A stretch of 64,000 nt of DNA from Gemmatimonadota bacterium. GTDB taxonomy: Bacteria > Gemmatimonadota > Gemmatimonadetes > Gemmatimonadales > GWC2-71-9. The stretch covers positions 22,106 to 86,105 of the forward strand of contig QHUZ01000021.1 of NCBI GenBank assembly GCA_003223395.1, written 5' to 3'. How positions within the stretch are numbered: the first letter of the stretch is position 1; every line of letters begins with the position of its first letter. A program made the position numbers and the translations under genes. Under the pieces are notes generated by a model. It made no database searches, had not been told where the DNA came from, and was given only the letters and a program-made list of their open reading frames with translations. Shown in pieces: positions 26,988-35,235 of the stretch.

Positions 26988-27688
26988 TCCTGGTCACCGG
27001 CGGGAGCGAAGGCATCGGGTTCGCGTGCGCGCGCGAGCTGCTGGACCGGACGACGGTCTCCGTGTTGGTCACCGGCCGCTCGCAATGCAAGCTCGCCGGC
27101 GCCCGCGAGGCTCTGAACGGTCCGGCACGTGCGCGCTTAGCCACGCTCGCGTGCGATCAGGCGAGCGCGAGCGACGTCGCGACGCTCGTGTCGCTCATCG
27201 AGCGAACGGAGCGCATCGACGCGGCGATCCTCACGGTCGGCGTGAATCCGGCGTATGCCGAAGGACCGCTGCGCGTACATGCGCTGTCCCTGGCGACCAT
27301 CGAGCAGACCATCCGCACCAATTGCACCCACGCGCTGCAGTTGACGGCCGCGCTGCTCGACCGCTTTCGGCGCCAGCGCGCCGGAGTCCTGGTGTGGATC
27401 GGCTCGCAGGCGCAGGCGGTCGGCCTTCCGGGCGCGGGCCTCTACTGCGCAACCAAATCCTTTCTGTCCGGCCTCGCGCGCACCGCGCACCACGAGTACG
27501 CGGCGCGCGGCATCCGCGTCCACCTCGCCCATCCGGGGATCGTCCGCACGCCGCGCACCGCGGCAGTCGCCGACGAATTTGCGCGACGGCACAGCCTGCA
27601 CGTTGCTGAAGCTCCCCAGGTGGCTCGACAAGTCGTGGACCTGCTGCTCGACGGCGATCAGGCGGTCGTGGAGGTGAACCTGTGTTGA
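26984..27688 (+). CDS. short-chain dehydrogenase/reductase
   Basis: This encodes 234 residues, coupled to its neighbours by 4- and 7-bp overlaps. A classical SDR: cofactor motif 'TGGSEGIG' (5-12), Ser141 in 'IGSQAQ', and Tyr154-x-x-x-Lys158 in 'LYCATK'. Arg32 after the second strand ('VTGRS') hints at NADPH. The usual NNAG is replaced by 'TVGVN'. Within this operon it probably reduces a beta-keto product of a KAS III enzyme, as FabG does. It is cytoplasmic. Confidence 0.88.
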   Translation: MILVTGGSEGIGFACARELLDRTTVSVLVTGRSQCKLAGAREALNGPARARLATLACDQASASDVATLVSLIERTERIDAAILTVGVNPAYAEGPLRVHALSLATIEQTIRTNCTHALQLTAALLDRFRRQRAGVLVWIGSQAQAVGLPGAGLYCATKSFLSGLARTAHHEYAARGIRVHLAHPGIVRTPRTAAVADEFARRHSLHVAEAPQVARQVVDLLLDGDQAVVEVNLC

Positions 27689-28458
27689 TCCTCGATCTGC
27701 TCTGGTGGATCGGATGGGCGTGGTTTGCCGCGTGGATCGCGCTGCCGCTGGTCGCGGTGCCGCTGCTTGGCATCGTTCCCGGTTTCGTCGTATGGGCCGT
27801 GCTCGCGCCGTGGTCGGCGCTGCTCGGCATGGCGACGCTGCACCGCGTCCTGCCCGACAGCGAGCCCGGCACGTTCCGTCTCCCGGGAGATGGCGGCGGC
27901 GTGCGCTGGGCCTTGAAGGCGTGGGCTCCGTCGCTGTATCTCACGCTCTTCCAGCCGCTGTGCTTCACCAGTCGCTTCTTCCAGCTGTTCGCCCTGCGTG
28001 TGTTCGGCGCGCGCCTCGCACCGGGAGCCTGGCTCACGTCGCGGACGATCGTACGCGAGCCCCATCACGTACGCATCGGCTTGCGGAGCCTGATCGGCGA
28101 GTATGCGCACCTGATCTGCTCCTATCAGCCGCGCCCGGGTCTGCTCATCGTCGCGGCGATCACCGTCGGGGACGACTCGCTGGTGGGCGGCCATACCCAT
28201 CTCGCGCCGGGCGTCACCATCGGATCGCGGTGTGTCATCGAGCACGCCGTCGCGATCGGTGCGCGGACTCATATCGGCGATGATTCCCGCATCGGCGCCG
28301 GCACGACGATCTATAACGCTGCCCGGATCGGGCGCGGCGTGTTCGTGGGGAAGAATTGCCTGATCCCAAGCGGTGCGATCATCGCGGACGGCACACGCGT
28401 GCCCGACGGCACCGTCTGGACCGCCGCGAGCAGGCGCGAGCTCGAGGCCGCCTCGTGA
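27682..28458 (+). CDS. membrane-anchored left-handed beta-helix (hexapeptide) acyltransferase-like protein
   Basis: This encodes 258 residues from a GTG at 27682; a TTG at 27685 is possible. Two long hydrophobic segments (about 5-30 and 32-52) anchor the N-terminus. From about residue 110 the hexapeptide-repeat rhythm of a left-handed beta-helix is plain ('ITVGDDSLVGGHTHLAPGVT', 'IGSRCVIEHAVAIGARTHIG', 'AARIGRGVFVGKNCLIP'). Such domains bind acyl-CoA or acyl-ACP and acylate hydroxyl or amino groups. The layout resembles the terminal part of Pls/PosA-like synthetases. Here it may transfer the acyl chain made by the KAS III enzymes at the inner-membrane face. Confidence 0.8.
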   Translation: MLILDLLWWIGWAWFAAWIALPLVAVPLLGIVPGFVVWAVLAPWSALLGMATLHRVLPDSEPGTFRLPGDGGGVRWALKAWAPSLYLTLFQPLCFTSRFFQLFALRVFGARLAPGAWLTSRTIVREPHHVRIGLRSLIGEYAHLICSYQPRPGLLIVAAITVGDDSLVGGHTHLAPGVTIGSRCVIEHAVAIGARTHIGDDSRIGAGTTIYNAARIGRGVFVGKNCLIPSGAIIADGTRVPDGTVWTAASRRELEAAS

Positions 28459-30086
28459 TCGCCGCGTGGGTGTTCCGGCTGGCGTTGCAGCGGTTCCGCA
28501 CCGCATGCGGGGATCCGCTGGCGGCGCAGGCAGCGCAGCTGCGCCGAATTCTCAGGGCCGCCGCGCGCAGCGAATTCGGCGTGCGCCATCAATTCACGCG
28601 CATCGCGCGACTCGGTGATCCCCGCGAGATGATCCGGGCGTTCCAGACGGCCGTGCCCGTACGGTCCTACAAGGAGATGCGGGACGACTTGGACGCCGTG
28701 TACGCCGGTCGCTGGGAGATGCTGTGCCCGAGCCGGCCACTCCGATTCGCGATGACGGCCGGATCCACCGGGCACTACAAGTACATCCCCGTAACCCGGG
28801 AGTACCACCGCGAGGTCGGCCGCAGCGCGATGATCTTCAACGGCGCGCTGGAGGCATGCTTTCCAGCGACGCGCAGCCTCAAGACGCAGTTTCTCGTCGG
28901 GTCCGCGGAGGGCGGTCGCTCGCCCGCGGGCATCCCGCAAGGGTTCGCGTCTGGCTTCAACTATCAGAACCTGCCGCGGTTCGTGCGGCGCCGGTTTGTC
29001 GCGCCGTATTGGATCTTCACGATCGACGATCCGGACGAGCGTGCGTACGCCGCCGGCCGCATTCTCATGGCCGAGCCACGGCTCGGCGTGCTGAGCGCGA
29101 TTTCGCCGGTCAACCTCATCAACCTGCGGCAAGCGCTGGACCGCAACGCGGAACGCCTCATCGCCGATGTGGCGGGCGGCACGCTGACCACTCGGGGTTC
29201 GGCGGCGGTCGCCGGCGCGTGGTCCAGTCGCCGCGACCCGCGCCGCGCTCGTGCTTTGGACGATGCGTGGCGGACAAACGGCACGCTTCCCACCAGCCAG
29301 CTGTTTCCGGAGTTGCGCGTGCTGGTCTCGTGGCAGGGTGGCAACATGAGCTACTACCTCGATGATGCGCGTCGTGCGTTCGGGATCGACCAGACCTTCG
29401 AGTTTCCGATCTCGGCGAGCGAGGGAGTCTTCGCGATCCCGCTGCACGGGAACCGTCCGGGTGGCGCGCTGGCGGTGACCTCGCATTTCCTGGAATTCAT
29501 TTCCGAAGGCGGTGGTACGCCGCTGCGCGCCGACGAGCTGGAACTGGGGCGTGAATACCGCATTGTCGTGACGAACGGCGGCGGGCTGTATCGCTACGAC
29601 ATGGAGGACATCGTCCGTGTCACGTCGAGCTTTCGCGCGACGCCCGTGATCGAGTTCGTCAGCAAGCAGGACCGCCAGATCTCGGTGAGCAATGAGCGGC
29701 TCACGGAGCTGGATGTAACGCGCGCGATGCAGGAAGCCAGCCGCGAACGGCCCCGGCGGTTCCCGGAATTCCTGTTCGTGCCGTGCTCCGATCGCCGGTA
29801 TCGGGTGGTGTTGGATGCGGCGGCGTGGCCCGGCGACGACCTCACCACTTTCGCGCAGGCGATCGAGCGTGAACTGCGCGAGGCGGCGAAGGGCTACGAC
29901 TTCGAGCGGGAAGATGCGCTCCTGTCGCCGCTGCAGCTGATCGTCACGGCGCCCGACGAACTCCGCAACTGGTTGCGCCGCCGCGAGCAGGACGCGCTGC
30001 CCAACGCGCAGATCAAGCCTTTGCACCTCACCAACGAGTTCAACGCGCACCAGGCCTTCACCGCGGTCGCCACGTATGCGGCTTGA
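28455..30086 (+). CDS. GH3-family acyl-adenylating enzyme
   Basis: This encodes 543 residues from a GTG at 28455 that overlaps the previous stop (GTGA). The ATP-binding motif 'FAMTAGSTGHYKYIPVT' (98-114) is the GH3 signature, 'GGNMSYYLDD' and 'FEFPISASEGVFAIPL' match the adenylate-forming core, and 'GLYRYDMEDIVRV' is the family's Y-R-x-x-x-D-x-[IV] motif. GH3 proteins activate a carboxylic acid as acyl-AMP and conjugate it to an amino acid or amine; plant members act on jasmonate and auxin. In bacteria their products are mostly unknown. It sits between the acyltransferase and the second KAS III, so it probably activates a starter acid or amidates the finished chain. Confidence 0.88.
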   Translation: MIAAWVFRLALQRFRTACGDPLAAQAAQLRRILRAAARSEFGVRHQFTRIARLGDPREMIRAFQTAVPVRSYKEMRDDLDAVYAGRWEMLCPSRPLRFAMTAGSTGHYKYIPVTREYHREVGRSAMIFNGALEACFPATRSLKTQFLVGSAEGGRSPAGIPQGFASGFNYQNLPRFVRRRFVAPYWIFTIDDPDERAYAAGRILMAEPRLGVLSAISPVNLINLRQALDRNAERLIADVAGGTLTTRGSAAVAGAWSSRRDPRRARALDDAWRTNGTLPTSQLFPELRVLVSWQGGNMSYYLDDARRAFGIDQTFEFPISASEGVFAIPLHGNRPGGALAVTSHFLEFISEGGGTPLRADELELGREYRIVVTNGGGLYRYDMEDIVRVTSSFRATPVIEFVSKQDRQISVSNERLTELDVTRAMQEASRERPRRFPEFLFVPCSDRRYRVVLDAAAWPGDDLTTFAQAIERELREAAKGYDFEREDALLSPLQLIVTAPDELRNWLRRREQDALPNAQIKPLHLTNEFNAHQAFTAVATYAA

Positions 30087-31104
30087 GGCACCAGCCGTCC
30101 GCATCGTAGACGTCGAAACCTGCGACTTCGGGATGATGTCCGCGTACGACACGGCCACCGTCCTCCGCGCGGCCTGTCCGGACGAGGCAGAGCGCTACCT
30201 CACGTCGTCGGCGTCGCGGCAGTTGATCGCCCAACTCGGCGTTGCGCGGCGCTATCTGACGCAGATTCCTGGGGCGCCGCCGCACCCTGCGCGCCTCAAT
30301 GCGCTCGACCTGGCGCGCTCGGCGGTGGCGCGGCTCCAGGCGCGACGCGCGCATGATCTCCGCAGTCTCGATGCGCTGATCTTTGTCAGCACATCAAATC
30401 CCAATCCGTGCAACAGCCAGGCGGCGCTGCTTGCGGCGCAGTGCGGGATCAGGGCTTCGTGCATGGATCTCAAGGCGGGGTGCAGCGGCGGCGTGCTCGG
30501 CCTCATGCAGGCCGCGCTCCTGCTGCAAGCCGGATGTAAGCGTGTGCTGGTCGTCATGGCGGAGAACCTCTCGCAGTTCACGCCACCGGACGATCTCCGC
30601 ATGCTGCTGACGGTAGGGGACGGCGCGGCCTGCGTACTGCTCGAGCGGACGCCGAACGGATCCGGGTTCCTGTCGATGATTCACGGCACCGAGCCTGCAC
30701 TGGCCGGCTCGATGACCGTGTCGTCGCGATTCCCGCCGGTTGATGCGAATGCGCGGTACCAGTACGAGTTCCACGACGTCAACCGGGCCGCCGAGTTCGT
30801 GCGCGCCCGTTGGCGCACGCTGTTTTGCGAGAGTCTCGCCTCCGCCGGCGTCTGCCGGGAAGGTCTCGGGTACGCACTGTTCCATCAGACACACGCCGCG
30901 CAGATGGACGACCTCATGACGGACCTGCGGCTCGATCCCGCGGCCGTCCCGGTGGTCGTGCGCGACTACGGCAACATGGGCACGCCCACATTCGCCGTCG
31001 CCCTGGCGGGGATCCACTCGAGACTTCTGCCGGGCGACCGAATCCTGTTGCAAGCGGTCGGCGGCGGCGTGAGCTGGTGCGCGATCGTCGCGGAGCACCA
31101 GTGA
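30076..31104 (+). CDS. 3-oxoacyl-ACP synthase III-like (KAS III) enzyme, second copy
   Basis: This encodes 342 residues; the ATG overlaps the GH3 gene by 11 bp and the stop overlaps the MMPL GTG by 4. Triad: Cys136 in 'DLKAGCSGGVLGL', His270 in 'LFHQTHAAQ', Asn300 in 'DYGNMGTPTF'. It is clearly diverged from the first copy: the N-terminus lacks the GxGxxLP start and 'GNMGTPTF' replaces GNT-SAS. It may therefore use a different acceptor or catalyse ester/amide-type acyl transfer rather than Claisen condensation. Two diverged KAS III genes in one operon point to two separate bond-forming steps. Confidence 0.87.
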   Translation: MRLEAPAVRIVDVETCDFGMMSAYDTATVLRAACPDEAERYLTSSASRQLIAQLGVARRYLTQIPGAPPHPARLNALDLARSAVARLQARRAHDLRSLDALIFVSTSNPNPCNSQAALLAAQCGIRASCMDLKAGCSGGVLGLMQAALLLQAGCKRVLVVMAENLSQFTPPDDLRMLLTVGDGAACVLLERTPNGSGFLSMIHGTEPALAGSMTVSSRFPPVDANARYQYEFHDVNRAAEFVRARWRTLFCESLASAGVCREGLGYALFHQTHAAQMDDLMTDLRLDPAAVPVVVRDYGNMGTPTFAVALAGIHSRLLPGDRILLQAVGGGVSWCAIVAEHQ

Positions 31105-33419
31105 AGCTCGCGCAGCTGGTCGTACGCCGGCGCGGCTGGATCGCGGTGCTGTGGGTGGCCGCCGCGGTCGTGTTCGTCCCACGCGCGAGCCGGCTGCCGA
31201 ACGTCCTCCAGACCAGTGCGCGCGTCGAGGGAAGCGAATCCGCCGCCGTCGAGCGGCTGCTCCAGGGGCCACTCGCATCGGCCTACGCGCGGTATGCAGT
31301 CCTCGTCATCGGTGGTGTGCCGTCCCCGGCAACGGCGGAAGGAGCGGCGGCGCTGCGGCGCGTGATTCAACCTGTGGCCGCTGCGCCGCAGGTCGCGGGG
31401 GTGTTTTCCTATCTGGACCGAGCGGACAGCCTGCTGGTGAGTCCTGCTGGTCGCGGCACGCTCGTGATCGTGGGACTCGCCGCCGACAGCGCCACGAAAC
31501 CCGACCGCATCATTCCGCATTTGCGCAGTCTCACCGAGCGGCTGGCCGGGGCGTTGCGCCGGGATTATCCCGACATCGTGCTGCGCTGGACTGGTGAGAC
31601 GCCACTCAACGTCGATCTGCGACGGACCAGCGCCGCCGATGTGCAGCACGCTGAGCGCCGGGCGCTGCCGGTGACGGCGGCGCTGTTAGTGCTCGCCTTC
31701 GGCGCGCTGGCGGCGGCGCTCGTGCCCGTGGTGGCGGGTGCGGTGGCGATCGCGATCGCGTTGGGTGCGGCCGCCGTCGCGGCCGGCATCTGGCCGCTGT
31801 CGATCCTCCTGCAGAGCGTCGTCCCGATGCTCGGCCTCGGGTTGGGTATCGATTACGCGCTGCTGATGGTGAGCCGGTTCCGCGACGCACTCGGTGAGGG
31901 CCGAGAGCCGAGCGCCGCGGCCGCAGAAGCGGCGCAGCATGCCGGCCACACGATTCTGCTCTCGGCGGCGACGGTCGCCCTGGGTTTCCTGGTGCTGCTC
32001 ACCGTCCCGCTCAACGAGATGCGCGCGATCGCGGCGGCTGGCCTTCTCGTCGTCGTCACGTCGGCGCTGCTCGCGACGACGCTGCTGCCCGGCGTCCTCG
32101 CGACGCTCGGGGCGCGCATCGATTGGGGCCGAGTGCGGCGCGCGACGTTCCGGCGGACTTCGGTCGAGTGGTGGCGGCGCTGGGGTCGCTGGGTCACTGG
32201 CCATCCGTGGGTTGCCCTCGTCGCCGGCGGCCTGCCGCTCGTGGTCCTGGCGCTGCAGGCGATCGGGCTCCAGTCGGGGCTGCCGCGCGGCGACTGGCTG
32301 CCGGCGTCGATGGAATCCGCGCGCGCGTTGAGCGATCTGCGAAGGATGGGGCGGAGCGGGATGATCCAAACCCTGCGGATCGTCGTGACCATGCCGGAGC
32401 ACGTCTCGGTCCGGCAGCCCGCGGGCTGGGATGCCGTGGCTCGGTACACGCAAACGTTGCAGGCGGATCCTCGGGTCGCGCGCGTGCGATCCATCGTGAC
32501 CGTGCTCGAGGCCGCCGGGATGAGCCGCGCAAAACTCGCGAGCACTCCGGGCTTCACGACACGGCGCTTGACCGCCGGCTTGCTCAGCCGGGACGGGCGA
32601 CTCGCACTCGTCGAGGTGATGCCGGGCGAGTCGGTCGCACCGAACGAGGTGCTCGCGTTCGTACGCGAGCTACGCGCCATGGGTACGCGGCGGCTTGGGA
32701 TCGGCGGCGCTTCGCTCACGGTCGGCGGGCTGCCGGCATTCAATACCGACTATCAGGACGCCGTGGCCGGTCGCTTCTGGCACATCGTCGCGCTCGTCGT
32801 GGGCGGGACCATGTTGGCGCTGTTCGTCGGGTTCCGATCGGTCTTGGTTCCGCTCAAAGCGGTGGTCCTGAACCTCCTGTCGGTCGGCGCAGCATTCGGC
32901 GCGCTGAAACTGGTCTTTCAGGACGGCCACGGCGCGCGCCTGCTGGGCGTGACACAGCCCCTGGGCGCGGTGTTCTCGTCATTGCCCGTGGTGGTGTTCT
33001 GCATCGTGTTCGGCCTGAGCATGGACTATGAGGTGTTTCTCATGACGCGCATTCGCGAAGCCCGCAACGCCGGCATGAGCGATCACGACGCCATCGTCGA
33101 GGGCCTGGGAAGTACGGCGCAGGTCATCACGAACGCCGCGGCGATCATGCTGGTCGTGTTCGCGGCCTTCACTCTCGGTGACGTGCTGCTGACCAAACTG
33201 CTGGGCTTCGCGCTCGCCGTGGCGGTGCTGCTCGACGCCACGATCGTCCGAATGATCGTGGGGCCGGCGCTGTTACAGCTGGCGGGAAAGTGGAACTGGT
33301 GGCCGGCGGGGAACCGCCTACCGGAGTCGCGGGAGCTTGGGGGGCTTCGGCCCGTGGCGGACGGCGCCCCGCACGGCTACGTACTCGAGCGGCGTCCCGG
33401 TCCGCGCACATCGCAGTAG
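31101..33419 (+). CDS. MMPL/RND-type exporter
   Basis: This encodes 772 residues from a GTG overlapping the previous stop. About twelve transmembrane helices lie in two repeats, each with a periplasmic loop. The paired motifs 'GLGLGIDYALLMVSRFRDA' (near 250) and 'GLSMDYEVFLMTRIREA' (near 641) hold the proton-relay Asp-Tyr pairs of MmpL proteins. MmpL and hopanoid (HpnN) transporters move lipids or lipid-like products out of the inner membrane using the proton gradient. As the last gene of the operon it is the obvious exporter of the product. Its final 102 bp overlap the 3' end of the convergent gene. Confidence 0.9.
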   Translation: MKLAQLVVRRRGWIAVLWVAAAVVFVPRASRLPNVLQTSARVEGSESAAVERLLQGPLASAYARYAVLVIGGVPSPATAEGAAALRRVIQPVAAAPQVAGVFSYLDRADSLLVSPAGRGTLVIVGLAADSATKPDRIIPHLRSLTERLAGALRRDYPDIVLRWTGETPLNVDLRRTSAADVQHAERRALPVTAALLVLAFGALAAALVPVVAGAVAIAIALGAAAVAAGIWPLSILLQSVVPMLGLGLGIDYALLMVSRFRDALGEGREPSAAAAEAAQHAGHTILLSAATVALGFLVLLTVPLNEMRAIAAAGLLVVVTSALLATTLLPGVLATLGARIDWGRVRRATFRRTSVEWWRRWGRWVTGHPWVALVAGGLPLVVLALQAIGLQSGLPRGDWLPASMESARALSDLRRMGRSGMIQTLRIVVTMPEHVSVRQPAGWDAVARYTQTLQADPRVARVRSIVTVLEAAGMSRAKLASTPGFTTRRLTAGLLSRDGRLALVEVMPGESVAPNEVLAFVRELRAMGTRRLGIGGASLTVGGLPAFNTDYQDAVAGRFWHIVALVVGGTMLALFVGFRSVLVPLKAVVLNLLSVGAAFGALKLVFQDGHGARLLGVTQPLGAVFSSLPVVVFCIVFGLSMDYEVFLMTRIREARNAGMSDHDAIVEGLGSTAQVITNAAAIMLVVFAAFTLGDVLLTKLLGFALAVAVLLDATIVRMIVGPALLQLAGKWNWWPAGNRLPESRELGGLRPVADGAPHGYVLERRPGPRTSQ

Positions 33420-33902
33420 CAGCCCGCCGCGGCTCATGTCGCCACGGCCGGCGAACGTGGCTGGGAAGAGCAGGCGATCACCGAAGACGTCCAGGAGCGG
33501 GCCGACGTACTTGTCCGTCGCGACGCTTCCCAGCAACACGACACGGTCGTCTGTCGCGAGTCCGCGGTGCAGCGCGGTCGCATCCCGAACCAGGGGTTCC
33601 CGAAACGCAGGCTCGGCTTCGTCCACCGGTACGGTCGCCATCTTCCGCAAATCGTCGACCCGAATCAGCACATCGGCCGGGAGGAGGCCGCGCCCCGGCG
33701 CGATTACGTACGCCCGCCCAAACCGCGTGGCGTACGCGAGCTTCCCGCGGAAATAGAGGCTGCTCATGAAGGTGAACACTTCGCCGAGCGGCGCGCCGCC
33801 GTTGGCAAGGCGCGCGGTCAGCGGGCTCGTCTGACTTTTGAGCAACAGCTGCGCGCGTGTGCCGGCGCAGCTGGCGGGGGACAGCAGAAATACTGTCAGC
33901 AC
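33318..33902 (-). CDS. conserved hypothetical exported or lipid-anchored protein
   Basis: This encodes 194 residues. I chose the GTG at 33902 because a GGAG lies about 7 bp upstream and it follows the stop of a 27-residue microprotein by one base. The N-terminus (MLTVFLLSPASCAG) looks like a short signal or lipoprotein sequence with Cys12. The core has well-formed segments: 'LYFRGKLAYATRFGRAYVI', 'PGRGLLPADVLIRVDDL', 'VVLLGSVATDKYVGPLLDVF' and 'GDRLLFPATFAGRGDMSRGG'. I have an impression of similar sequences in other phyla, but no function is known to me. The last 102 bp run antisense to the MMPL gene. Confidence 0.65.
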   Translation of the reverse strand: MLTVFLLSPASCAGTRAQLLLKSQTSPLTARLANGGAPLGEVFTFMSSLYFRGKLAYATRFGRAYVIAPGRGLLPADVLIRVDDLRKMATVPVDEAEPAFREPLVRDATALHRGLATDDRVVLLGSVATDKYVGPLLDVFGDRLLFPATFAGRGDMSRGGLLLRCARTGTPLEYVAVRGAVRHGPKPPKLPRLR

Positions 33903-33903
33903 A

Positions 33904-33987
33904 CTACCGCTCCATGTACCGTCGCAAGAAAAACATTGCCGCGCCAAAGATCACAATTATCAGGATGATCCAGATGATCCGGGGCAT
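33904..33987 (-). CDS. 27-residue single-span membrane microprotein
   Basis: A short reading frame too small for routine gene calling encodes 27 residues, starting MPRIIWIILIIVIFG and ending LRRYMER. A strong Shine-Dalgarno AGGAGG lies 9-10 bp before the ATG at 33987. The protein is one hydrophobic helix (about residues 4-21) flanked by Arg3 and a basic C-terminus, the usual shape of small inner-membrane proteins. Its TAG is one base before the GTG of the 194-residue gene, so the two are translationally coupled. It is the first gene of that unit and diverges from the gene at 34062. The function is unknown. Confidence 0.65.
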   Translation of the reverse strand: MPRIIWIILIIVIFGAAMFFLRRYMER

Positions 33988-34026
33988 TCTGTCATCCTCC
34001 TGAATAGGTATCCGCGCGAAAAAATA

Positions 34027-34055
34027 TTGCATCCCCAAACCCGGTTTCACATATT
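34027..34055 (+). promoter_or_regulatory. putative promoter of the coiled-coil membrane protein gene
   Basis: TTGCAT (34027-34032) and CATATT (34050-34055) are spaced by 17 bp in an AT-rich stretch that stands out from its surroundings. The ATG follows after 6 bp without a Shine-Dalgarno sequence, again suggesting a leaderless transcript. Confidence 0.4.
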
Positions 34056-34061
34056 TACCCC

Positions 34062-34505
34062 ATGTTCGGGCTCGGCGGCGGTCTCTTCACCTTCGCGGCG
34101 CTGTTCTACTTCGTCGCGGACTACGAGCACATGACCGGGTGGAAATGGGCCCTCGCGAGTATCGCGGTCACCTTAACTATCAACCAGCTGTTCCCCGCGT
34201 CCTTCATCTTCGTGCTACCCGCCCAGTTTGGGCTCTTCCTCGTGATGTGGTGGGCGCACCTCAAGAATCAGGCCCAGCGTGATGTCGAACGCGACCAGCG
34301 CCAGAAGGACAGCGTGCGCGAGCGCCAGCAGCGGGTCAGCCGGGCCAGGGAAGAAACCGCGGCCAATACCGATTTTGTCGCGCAGGAGCGTGAGCGGGAG
34401 GCGGCCGCTGCCGCCGCGCTGAAGGAGCGCCAGGAGCGGGTCCGGCTGGCGCGAGAACAGCGCGAGCGTGAGGAGCGCGACATGGGGAAGGGAACGGGAA
34501 CCTAG
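34062..34505 (+). CDS. membrane protein with charged coiled-coil tail, unknown function
   Basis: This encodes 147 residues. Two hydrophobic helices (about 4-20 and 28-65, the latter possibly two passes) precede a long, highly charged helix (about 66-140) rich in Arg, Glu, Gln and Ala ('QRVSRAREETAAN', 'ERQERVRLAREQRE'), which should form a cytoplasmic coiled coil. Nothing in it points to an enzyme. Its stop is 1 bp from the stop of the convergent gene. The function is unknown. Confidence 0.7.
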   Translation: MFGLGGGLFTFAALFYFVADYEHMTGWKWALASIAVTLTINQLFPASFIFVLPAQFGLFLVMWWAHLKNQAQRDVERDQRQKDSVRERQQRVSRAREETAANTDFVAQEREREAAAAAALKERQERVRLAREQREREERDMGKGTGT

Positions 34506-34506
34506 A

Positions 34507-35196
34507 TCAGATTCGTCCCTGGCCCAAGGTCCAGGCCGTCGAGATGCCGAGTCCCAACCACAGCAGGTCCAGCAGTCGGAACGTCCCCCAAAACAGCGCC
34601 CAGAATCCCAGCGTAGACAAGAACTGGTCGAAGTGCACGTGCACGAGACGCTCGCGCTCGGCAAATGAGGACGCCTTCGCCGCAGTCATCGCCTCGCTGA
34701 TCATCTGCTGCCGCAATTCGTACCCGGGTCCGAAGAATGTTGTGTCGGCGACGCGGTCGGGACGCGTGTCGATCGTCTTCTGCAATTCCGGCGAAAAGGA
34801 CTTGTGCTGGGTCTTTTCGACGAGGAAGATCATGGTCAGCGATCCGGGATTGTTCGCGAGCTCCTGGCGCAGGATCGGCTGCAAGGCGACGACGATGAGG
34901 ACCACCTTCGCGAAGAACACGGTCAGCAGGGTCAGCACGGCCGCCAGCGCGCCGGTCGCCTTGGTCGGCGGTTTGGCGGTTTTCGCGATCACGATCCCCA
35001 GCAGTCCGCCGACACCCCACGCGGCGACGCCGACGGCTTGGTGCGTCACGTAGACCAGGCCTACCCACGCGACGATGATCCCGATGCCCGCAAGCACGCC
35101 GGCCAGCAGCGGCGATCCTTCCGCGCGCGGCGGCGCCGCCTTGCCGTAGACCCGGACCGTGCCCATGTGCCATACGATAGTGAGCGACGTTCCCAT
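34507..35196 (-). CDS. multi-pass membrane protein, unknown function
   Basis: This encodes 229 residues if the ATG at 35196 is used; a GTG at 35202 and an ATG at 35166 are alternatives, and none has a clear ribosome-binding site. Hydrophobic segments lie at about 30-55, 58-75, 85-110 and 195-215 ('LLAGVLAGIGIIVAWVGLV', 'VLTLLTVFFAKVVLIVVAL', 'LGFWALFWGTFRLLDLLWLG'). The soluble loop between the third and last segments includes 'VEKTQHKSFSPELQKTIDTR'. I do not recognise the family. It lies downstream of, and co-directional with, exonuclease III. Confidence 0.65.
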   Translation of the reverse strand: MGTSLTIVWHMGTVRVYGKAAPPRAEGSPLLAGVLAGIGIIVAWVGLVYVTHQAVGVAAWGVGGLLGIVIAKTAKPPTKATGALAAVLTLLTVFFAKVVLIVVALQPILRQELANNPGSLTMIFLVEKTQHKSFSPELQKTIDTRPDRVADTTFFGPGYELRQQMISEAMTAAKASSFAERERLVHVHFDQFLSTLGFWALFWGTFRLLDLLWLGLGISTAWTLGQGRI

Positions 35197-35235
35197 TTGC
35201 ACGACTGATTGTGTCGTCTGGCGCGGGGCTGCTGC

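Noticed and set aside
28311..30158. A 615-codon open frame antisense to the GH3 gene
   Set aside because: The GH3 frame has a full set of family motifs and coupled start and stop; the antisense frame has the Arg/His-rich composition typical of codon-position mirror frames in GC-rich DNA.
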